From: Triangularia verruculosa
Lineage: Eukaryota; Ascomycota; Sordariomycetes; Sordariales; Podosporaceae
Assembly: GCA_033296885.1 (NCBI GenBank)
Contig: MU863890.1
Location: forward strand, 1-64,000
Direction of reading: 5' to 3'
DNA: 64,000 nucleotides
The notes under the pieces were generated by a model. It saw only the letters and a list, made by a program, of their open reading frames with translations, did no database searches and was not told where the DNA came from. This document shows positions 56,522 through 64,000 of the stretch, piece after piece. The first letter of the stretch is position 1; the number at the start of each line of letters is the position of its first letter. A program made the translations under genes and the position numbers.

Positions 56522-59500
56522 TCAGGAACGGCCGCTATCCATACTCGACTTGGGGCTCGTGTTGGATTGGTTGAAAACGTTCCTACCAATGTTCTTCAGC
56601 CTGTTACCGTTCTTGGGAGTTTCCTCCTGATAGTCCGCCATGAAGACTTCGACGGGACCTTTGCGAATCTTGACAAACAGTGTCGAGAACAGGAATTGCT
56701 CGCCGGTGGAGTTCAGGAGTGGGATCGTTCGGTAACCTTGCTTTAGGTTGGAAAGCTTCGCGGTGTATGTCGCCAGAGGAGGGGACTTGTCGCTATAGCC
56801 TTTCGGCTCGGCTTGCTTGACTTTGAAACGCACAAAAATCAAGTCGGGGTACTTGGTGGTGAGGTCGAAGGAGCAAGACATGTTGAACTCGGGGTTGAAA
56901 CCATTGTCGCGAACAAATTTGGAACGGTAGGTGCGCTTCGACTCTTCAACAGTAACATTGGAGACGGCATTGTTCTTGTTTCTCTTGTCGTCGGCAAGGA
57001 AAACCTCGACCTCGACATATGGATCGAGCGTCCGTTTGTCACCGAGATTGTCTGGCCTCATGAGCTGCTGAGCCGAAATCACATCGATGTCGAACGAGAC
57101 CCTCTTGCGTGGCCGTTTGCCGACGCAGTCGACAGCAGTCAAGTTGGGCATGACTTGAATCTGTCGCCCCTCCAGTGGCTTCAAGACATAGCCGGACTGA
57201 TCTGTCCCGCCAGCAAACATGGCTTGGTTCAACTGCATGCCGAGATCAAATGTTTGCCAGTTGAGAGCGGCCATCTGCACACCGCGCTTCCAGTAGATCA
57301 AAGGGTCAAAGTTGCTGGACGTGATGCGCCCACCGTTCGGATACACTCGCATCAGGTGCCGCATATTGTGGCGGTAGAGCGCTCTCTTGGATGGACCCGG
57401 CTGGTTTTTCTCGGCAAACGTCTTCTCTTTGAACGAGAAGATATGGTTGAAAGACTTGGCCTCGGGAGTGTCAAAGCCATCAAATTGGATGCCGACACAG
57501 TAGACTCCGAGCGCACCAAGCACGGGGCTGATCTTGCTGTTGACAACTCTTCTGGCCGAGTCCTTTTCACTCTCGCTGTCACACTCACTGGGGCTGCTGC
57601 TGGGCGTCTCGTGAACCTTGCCCTCCGTGATTGTGTTGATGCGGTTGGTGCGAGCCATGGCTGTCGGGCTCAGAAGGGGACTGGCTGGGGCCGGTCCGCT
57701 GTCCGGGAGCGGCCGTTGAAATGGGGAAGGCATGCTGTTGCCACGTCTGCGGCCAGTTCGTTCGGCGGGGTCGGGCTGCTGAGGCTTTTTGACCTTGATG
57801 AGGATACGTTCCATCAAATCGGATGGGCTCGGGAGGCGGTCAGTGTACTGCTCAAGTGGTTTCTGCACCAGCTTGTCGCCAAAGATCTCCATCATGATCT
57901 TGGCCATGTTGACCTGCGTCGCTTGGCTGCACCGCACCTCCAGGGAGATCCAGAGCGGGAATCGGGACGTGACAAAGGCGTATTTGTTGATGGTCTTGAT
58001 GACCTCGACGAAAGAAATGCGTGTGGTCATTGTGTGGCCATGAGAAACAACGGGCTGGTCGTCAGCTCCGTCCCAGCAATCGACCTCGACGCAGCGGCAA
58101 CCTCCCATGAGGGCAGAAATGTAGCCCTCCACGCTGGAGGTGCCGGCTACTTGCCGACCAAGCAAGTAGGTATTGTGTGAACTGGAAATGTAGTATTCGT
58201 TGATTGGTCGATCTAGGTCGTACTTCTGAGGTGCCTTGGGAATGACGGCATTTGAAGGGGACGAGAGATAGCTGACAAACGCGGACTTGGACATGAACAG
58301 ATCGGCTTCGGCTGGAAAGTCGGCATCCTTTGCCTTGCCCCTGCGCGCAAAGTGTCCAAATGTGGCCTCCCAAGTAGCCAAGTCCTCGTCAACATTCTCA
58401 CACTGCACGAGTCGTAAAAACTGCATGAACTCGTGCTTGGTCATGCCGGCTTCCGGGTCCGCGGTATGTTCCAGATACACGCGGCGAACATCCTCTCGCG
58501 TCTTCATCATTCGTACAAACTCGAGAAACTCGTCAAAGTTGAGACCGGAGCCGAGGCCCTGACTGTACGACAACCTTTTGGCTTTGATGGCATCAAAGAT
58601 TCTCCGCAAAGCGTCAGTAGACGCATGAATGTGCAAGTTGCGGCACACCTGTTCGACATCGGTAAACTCGATCTGCTCGACTTCCTTGGAACGCACAGCA
58701 CCAAACCGCTTCTCCATTTCCCGATCCCAATATACACGAACGGCATCGTCGTTGAAAGCCATCAGGCTTGCCGCAAAATCTTGGCGGTATCGCGAGAATT
58801 CTCCCAGTGTCCTGGTCCAGTCGTTGAAGGTTTTGTCATTGTCGGCGATGAGATGCAGCCATTTGGTGGTGTTTGGCTTCCCCGGAACCGCGTACATCAG
58901 TGAAAAGAATCTCGGCCGGTCCTTTTCTTCCACTTTGGCATCAAGCAGATACTGGCCAATGTCTCCTGCCGTACGGATCTCCTTGATGTCGTCGACATAG
59001 ACACACTTGGATGCCTTGGTCCGATCCCACCAGATCTTGGCTGAATCGGGGTCCAGGGTCAAAACGATACGCTTCCGACTGTTCTTCTTGTTGGCGATCT
59101 TGGTCAGTGGTGTCCCTTGACGAAGGGAAATTGGAACCGAGCCGAAACTCGCAGCCAATGGGGTCGAAGTAGGAAAACAAGATTCTCGGAGCGCTCCATC
59201 GCCGCCGAATACCTCGTCGGTGCCCGTGAGTACAGCATCATCATCTGAATCTGTCTCAAAGGGGCTGATATTGTCATAAGGGGTGCTGGGATTGCTCATG
59301 CTCCCCCTCCTTCGCATGACACCTGGGCCTACGCTCCCGTCGCGACTCCTGGGATGGGTCGAAGACCCCCGTCGAGGAAAAAGACCATTCGCCCTGTTAC
59401 GAAGCGAGCTCGAAGTTCGACGAATTAGGCTCATGGACTTGGTAGCCTCAGCCATGGCCGTTGTGCTTCCGAGAGGGCTCTTCAGGGCGCTGCCTCCGAG

Positions 59501-59905
59501 CGAGGTGTTGCTGGTTCTGCGGGACAGGGCAACGGTCGTTTGATCAGGCTGCTTGCCAACAATGGCCTCTGGGAGCTGAAAGGGAGTCACCATCTCCAAG
59601 CCCTTCTCTTGCCCAGACTCCAGTGAGTCTGGCGAGCCCTGGAGAGAGCTGGGTGTTGTGAGACTTGTGACAGCCTCCGTGGACTGGGTTGGTGAGCCAT
59701 GTTGTGAACTTGGCCACAGCGTGGAGGCGGACGAATTGCTGACCGCCGAGGGCGGTATGACGACGAGCTGAGCATGTGATGGAGGGACCAGGTCCGTCCG
59801 AACCTGGCTGGGGCGCGAGGAACGCTTGGTTTGGAGGAGATCAGGAAGCATGGGAGAGGAGGTGGAAGGGAGTACTGGGCGCGGTGAATCGGCAGAGACA
59901 GACAT
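56522..59905 (-). CDS. PLC1: Phosphoinositide-specific phospholipase C (delta type)
   Basis: A single exon of 1127 residues. The ATG at 59905 (context AAACCATGTC) is used because the frame upstream opens only with TTG. Residues 1-260 are Ser/Pro/Thr-rich. A PH-like domain lies at about 265-372 (RKRIVLTLDPDSAKIWWDRT). EF-hand-like helices at about 375-520 include GSGLNFDEFLEFVRMM. The X box has NEYYISSSHNTYLLGRQ (catalytic His near 575), GGCRCVEVDCWDGADDQPVV and VSHGHTMT (second His near 622). The Y box runs from about 793 (SFNHIFSFKEKTF; TSSNFDPLIYWKRGVQMAAL). A C2 domain lies at about 932-1090 (VSFDIDVISAQQLM; LDPYVEVEVFLAD). Role: Ca2+-dependent cleavage of PIP2 into IP3 and diacylglycerol at the membrane. 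The active-site residues seem intact, and the X-Y linker is Ser/Pro-rich. It is longer than yeast Plc1 through the N-terminus and linker. Confidence 0.95.
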   Translation of the reverse strand: MSVSADSPRPVLPSTSSPMLPDLLQTKRSSRPSQVRTDLVPPSHAQLVVIPPSAVSNSSASTLWPSSQHGSPTQSTEAVTSLTTPSSLQGSPDSLESGQEKGLEMVTPFQLPEAIVGKQPDQTTVALSRRTSNTSLGGSALKSPLGSTTAMAEATKSMSLIRRTSSSLRNRANGLFPRRGSSTHPRSRDGSVGPGVMRRRGSMSNPSTPYDNISPFETDSDDDAVLTGTDEVFGGDGALRESCFPTSTPLAASFGSVPISLRQGTPLTKIANKKNSRKRIVLTLDPDSAKIWWDRTKASKCVYVDDIKEIRTAGDIGQYLLDAKVEEKDRPRFFSLMYAVPGKPNTTKWLHLIADNDKTFNDWTRTLGEFSRYRQDFAASLMAFNDDAVRVYWDREMEKRFGAVRSKEVEQIEFTDVEQVCRNLHIHASTDALRRIFDAIKAKRLSYSQGLGSGLNFDEFLEFVRMMKTREDVRRVYLEHTADPEAGMTKHEFMQFLRLVQCENVDEDLATWEATFGHFARRGKAKDADFPAEADLFMSKSAFVSYLSSPSNAVIPKAPQKYDLDRPINEYYISSSHNTYLLGRQVAGTSSVEGYISALMGGCRCVEVDCWDGADDQPVVSHGHTMTTRISFVEVIKTINKYAFVTSRFPLWISLEVRCSQATQVNMAKIMMEIFGDKLVQKPLEQYTDRLPSPSDLMERILIKVKKPQQPDPAERTGRRRGNSMPSPFQRPLPDSGPAPASPLLSPTAMARTNRINTITEGKVHETPSSSPSECDSESEKDSARRVVNSKISPVLGALGVYCVGIQFDGFDTPEAKSFNHIFSFKEKTFAEKNQPGPSKRALYRHNMRHLMRVYPNGGRITSSNFDPLIYWKRGVQMAALNWQTFDLGMQLNQAMFAGGTDQSGYVLKPLEGRQIQVMPNLTAVDCVGKRPRKRVSFDIDVISAQQLMRPDNLGDKRTLDPYVEVEVFLADDKRNKNNAVSNVTVEESKRTYRSKFVRDNGFNPEFNMSCSFDLTTKYPDLIFVRFKVKQAEPKGYSDKSPPLATYTAKLSNLKQGYRTIPLLNSTGEQFLFSTLFVKIRKGPVEVFMADYQEETPKNGNRLKNIGRNVFNQSNTSPKSSMDSGRS

Positions 59906-62900
59906 GGTTTCGATTGCTGCAAAATAGGAGAGACCCCGGGAGATAGACTGGCACCAGGAAAGGGAGCAGCCGCTTTGCCGACCCAAGGGTGTGGACGTGG
60001 ATATGAAGGACTATCTGAGCTGGGAAGCCTTTGGCCGCATCTTTCTTCCAGTGATATGGTGCTTTGTGATGTGTGTTGATGCCAATGGCTAGAAATGCGG
60101 GGAAGATATAGATATACGGACCAGTCGACTCCGGTGGGGGGTGTCGTTTCTTGAAGTATAAAGGAATGGACGGCCAGGGGCCCGGGACTGAGTGGTTGTA
60201 TGGATGTGAGAAGATGCAAGGCGATGGTAGATCCAGTCCCACGCGCAAATCAGCGAGGCGCGCACGAACCAGTCGTAAGTGGTCGCTGTAACTGATGTAC
60301 CTGCGGTATCTGTGGGTACCAGGTACGGGGCAACAACAACCAGGTACCTACACAGACATGGACGACCCAGGTCGACTGTTTCCTGGGGGTGGATGGGCGG
60401 GAGTGGCCCGTGTGCAAGAAGCCTGTGTTGTGAAGCCGGGTCGCGAGGTGGCAGTCGTATGCAAATATGCAAGTGTCTCTATCGGGACATTTCCTGGAGA
60501 GTCGCCAGGTTTGGGAGGCACCTTGGTGGTCCACCGACAGGGACCTGATCAAGCAAAGCACAGCTTACAGGAGCAGTCCCAAAAAGAAAAAAGACGAATG
60601 CCGACCGCACTGCAGCAGACACAGGTCCTCGGCGGCGGGCCCAAGTAGCTTTTTCTACTGCCCTCAGCAAAAGAGAATCCTCCGTCACCCCTATAACGCC
60701 CACTTCCCGCACTCGTCTCCTGCTTGGGCTGCGGGTCTGTAGGTCCTGGGCAGAGGCTGGGAACTTGGCCAAACTGGTGTGTCGTTGGAGGGGACGAGTA
60801 TCGAATTCCGTGAGTGCTTGGCGAATGCGCCAGACCAGCCGAGCAGCACTATTGCTGGGTGAGGTATGCGGTTTCGCTTGTGGCGCGCGTGCAGCGTCGA
60901 GAAAAAGGAGGTGAGACCAAAAAAAAAACTGGGAGGTAGCACAGCTCACAGAGCTCTCAGCTCAGTAGCAGAGCAAGGTTGTCGTCGGGAATGGCTGATC
61001 AGTCGAGGAAGCGGGTAGCAGCAGAACAATGGCTCGAGGTTCTGCGGCAGGGTCGGGACGGGAGGGCTCGACACAATTGGAAATATTAGTGTTCCAGGTT
61101 CTGTGGATGGATGGTGTCTGGTTGTCCGTCGAGGTCAAGTGCAAGGTCAAGTGTAGGTTTGTTGCGCGCAGCCAAAACTTTATTTCAAGGCTGGCGGGAT
61201 GCGGGATGAGGAGCGGGTGAGCGTGGGCGGTGGCTCTTTTGTTTGCTGCGTTCCAGAAGGCAAAGCCCGGAAATTATTAGTGGGAGTGACGGCGCAGAAG
61301 GCATGGCACGGCCAGGGCAAGGGATGGATATGGAGAAAGAGACGGTGACTGTTTCCAGCAGTTCTGATGGAGTGAAAATTGTGTCATTGTACCTTCTTCG
61401 CGGTAAGCGCTCCAGGACCAGGACCAGCACCTGGCACCAGCAACAGCAGGCAGGGAACCCCATCTACGGAAACACGGCTACCACCCAGCTTGTCTTAAGC
61501 ATACCTAACCAAGCTGGTTTTGTTGTTATCTGACTAGATATTACCTGATGTGTATCCGTATAATTCGACAGACCTTGCAAAAATTTGATGGGCACCAATG
61601 CCTTACTTAGCGCCAGGGTTCGTGGAGTGCAGGTACCGGTACAAAGCACACCGTCTCTTTTCCGAGCCCTACGAAACAGCCGACCTCGGAAAACACCGTC
61701 GTTGTTGACAGCCCAACATGGAGAAAGCTCACTCCATGGCTGTCGTTCTCGGTGATTCGCTGGACTTCGCTGGAGACAGACGGATGGGGAAGGGATGAGA
61801 TCATGGAACAGGTTGGAAAAACAACCCCCCAAAGAAACCGGGGCTTGCAACCCCGCAGCTTCCTACTCGCATCGAGCCTTCCTCTTTCGGATTTGCTTGA
61901 GACGGACCAACTAACGTCAGCCATACGCCACTCTGAGGACAAAATAAACTTTCTGCCGCCATCATCATGTGTCCTGGTCGTTATCAGATGGACCTTTTCT
62001 GGGCCCATTTTGGACCCATTCACATATTCCGTCGTCCCTCCTGAAAGTGGAAGACGCTGCAGACGATGCAACAAACACACTTCTCCATGACGAGATGGAC
62101 ATGTCATTCATTGCCCTGAGGCACAGGCAGTGAGTGTACCGGTACAAAGGCTGATGCTCCCGGCGGACAGGGACAGAAAAGCGGATCCGAACGGTTGGGT
62201 GGTTGCCAAACAGCTGCAGCCCTCGAAGCTGCCCCTGCCGTGCCCAGCCTCACCCAGCGATATCGTCCACATGGCTCCAGCTTGGAGCCTTGGACTACCC
62301 CTCATTTCCAACCTCATTGGCCTCTATGCTGAAGCCTGTCCCGCAACCACGTTGTCCTCCTAGCCTCTCACTCTCTCCGGAGCCGGATAGCCGTCCGCCG
62401 AGAAGCGCAAAGCACTGGACGAGAAACGGGATGCGGTCAAAGGGATCGCCCTCTGGTGATGCTGAGCCTGCGATTGACTGCCGGCACTCCCTGAGGGCAC
62501 ATGGCACATGGCAAACGGCAACGCTGGATTGATCCAACTCCCAAGTCCCAGCCAACAGTCCTTTTCAGAAACACGAATTGCGCTGCATGAAAAGAGAGAA
62601 TCCTCTTCATCCGAAGTGTCTGTTCTTGGCACCCCTACGACTCCGTTCCTACCCCTCCATAGCGTGCCCTCGTCCGCCGAGTGCTAGCTGCAGCTATAGT
62701 TTTGCTTGCTGTTGGGATCTGAGGCACGCTGTGGGCGATCCTCATACCAGGGCGGGCAGCCCTTTGCCCTGAATCTTACCTCACCTACATGTACACCTTG
62801 ATGGCATATGCAACCGGACCGTGCACAGAATATTGAGGCGCTAGGGGGCCACTGCAGGATCACTGTCCAGGGCCATGCGAGCGGGCGCAGAGCCTCGGTT

Positions 62901-64000
62901 TCCATCTCCTTTGCGAAGCACTTCACCGACCCTCCCGGAGAGGTGTCCAAGAACTCCATTGCTAACACGGATAGAAATACGAATGCATGGGTGCTGACAG
63001 GCGCCCTTTGTTCCGAAGCGCTACCTGGGCACCCCCAACCCACCGGCCACAGCCCGCAGACGAATTGGCGGCAAACACAACAACAACGACAACGACAAGC
63101 CCTCGCTCCTCATTGCTCGGCCGTCTCAAACCTGCCCAGCCTGGCGATCAACGTTTTGATCATCTCTCGGATGGACACGCTCTCCTCCGCAGCAACCGTC
63201 GAAAAAAACCCAGGCCAAGATCCATTCCCGCCCGTGTAGTCTCCGCAGCATGATTGGATACCTAGCTTGCGCTGAACCAGTCGAATGCCCTCAATTCGTG
63301 CTCGGCATAATAGCGGGTCGTCCGAATCATGTCACGGGGCCAAAAATCTTAGCCTTGGGCGCCATTTTCTCGCTCGCTACAAGCGATAAAGTCCCTGCCG
63401 CTGGCCAGGGACCAGATCTTAACCCATCCCAATGACATCGTTCCCGCTGCCCTCTTTGTGATACCACCTCGCCAGCCCGGCCCCGCCTTCCCGGCAGAGC
63501 TCTTTCTAGCAAGCCGAATCACCCGGCACCACGCAGTCGACCAACTGTATGGGGCACTACCGACGTCGTCGTGCAGCCACACGACACCTTCTGGAAAAGA
63601 AACGTCGGGGGCCATCAGCAACAGCGCCAGCAGCCAACATGTACTATACTGTAGGCCCGTCGATGGCGCTAGTGGGATAAGCCGCGATATCAAGATGGAC
63701 TATGATGGCGTGATGGGCGCCGTACTTGACAGTTGAGTGTAACATCACTTCTGTAAACGCACGTACACAGCACGGCTCTTGCCATGTCCGGCGACACGCA
63801 AAGTGTCTGGGAATTGGGCTATGGTCAACCAATATGCCAATGCCGTGACGCTGACTTGTCATTTTCACTCGACTGGTGTTTCTCCGGGAGGCAGCCAAAA
63901 CAACTGAATGATCTGATAATCTGATCCGGCACACTGCAAAGTAGTGTACATGCTCCGTACCTCCCCCGGATTATCAAAGTTGAAACGGTAGCGCAGGAAG
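59906..64000. other. 4.1 kb right flank upstream of phospholipase C
   Basis: I found no convincing coding region on either strand to the window edge. The longest frame (about 210 codons on the minus strand at 59587-60219) overlaps the phospholipase C start and is a shadow. A GTACCGGTACAAAG sequence occurs twice (about 61634 and 62138), a shared palindrome-containing word. Right-edge frames (63.2-63.9 kb) could belong to a gene continuing beyond the window but show no motif. Confidence 0.45.

Noticed and set aside
60089..60561. Minus-strand frames of about 100-130 codons upstream of phospholipase C
   Set aside because: They overlap each other in several frames, lack motifs and read like leader sequence of the phospholipase C gene.

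Overview
This window looks like a nuclear chromosome segment of a filamentous ascomycete. Sordariomycetes, probably Sordariales, fits best, but this is inferred from gene content and intron style and was not checked by a search. The genes are eukaryotic and single-copy, and most have several introns. The introns are short (about 50-200 bases), usually with GT..AG ends and CTRAY-type branch sites. Intergenic DNA is long and rich in simple repeats. No complete transposon, viral element, CRISPR array or bacterial-type operon was seen. No biosynthetic gene cluster was recognised.

Layout from left to right. 1-2671 is noncoding with a GA microsatellite. It is followed by PET127 (mitochondrial RNA processing, +), a MAPEG/microsomal GST-like protein (-), a family X DNA polymerase with a BRCT-like N-terminus (-), and a kelch-type single-pass membrane protein with two kinds of internal tandem repeat (-). 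Next come SEC23 (COPII coat, +) and RPL12/uL11 (+). A 4.7 kb stretch without recognisable genes leads to a very large O-GlcNAc-transferase-like gene (+), then tRNA-Ser(AGA), RPL22/eL22 (+), a mitochondrial carrier (-), GPI11/PIG-F (-) and translin (+). A giant four-exon gene (-, about 9.1 kb) encodes about 2979 residues of Glu/Pro/Ala/Val-rich repeats with an Arg/Ser-rich tail. A 3 kb gap follows, then ESCRT-III SNF7 (-) and the telomere-capping OB-fold protein TEN1 (+), which are divergent. The 4.8 kb gap after TEN1 holds traces of what may be a decayed HET-domain gene. The window ends with a four-exon C2H2 zinc-finger gene (+), a simple-repeat-rich spacer, phospholipase C (-) and about 4 kb of apparently noncoding DNA.

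The genes are mostly housekeeping and do not form one pathway. Two encode cytosolic large-subunit ribosomal proteins. SEC23, GPI11 and SNF7 act in the secretory and endomembrane system. PET127 and the carrier are mitochondrial. Polymerase X and TEN1 act on DNA ends or repair. Phospholipase C and the O-GlcNAc-transferase-like protein are signalling enzymes. Exon joins were made by hand from reading-frame continuity, splice consensus and family knowledge; all gene names rest on recognised motifs, not on database hits.

The items most worth a second look are the giant repeat protein, the possible HET relic near 49.4-50.9 kb, the repeat-bearing kelch membrane protein, the O-GlcNAc-transferase-like protein with its roughly 470-residue N-terminal extension, and one orphan reading frame at 45.5-45.95 kb.
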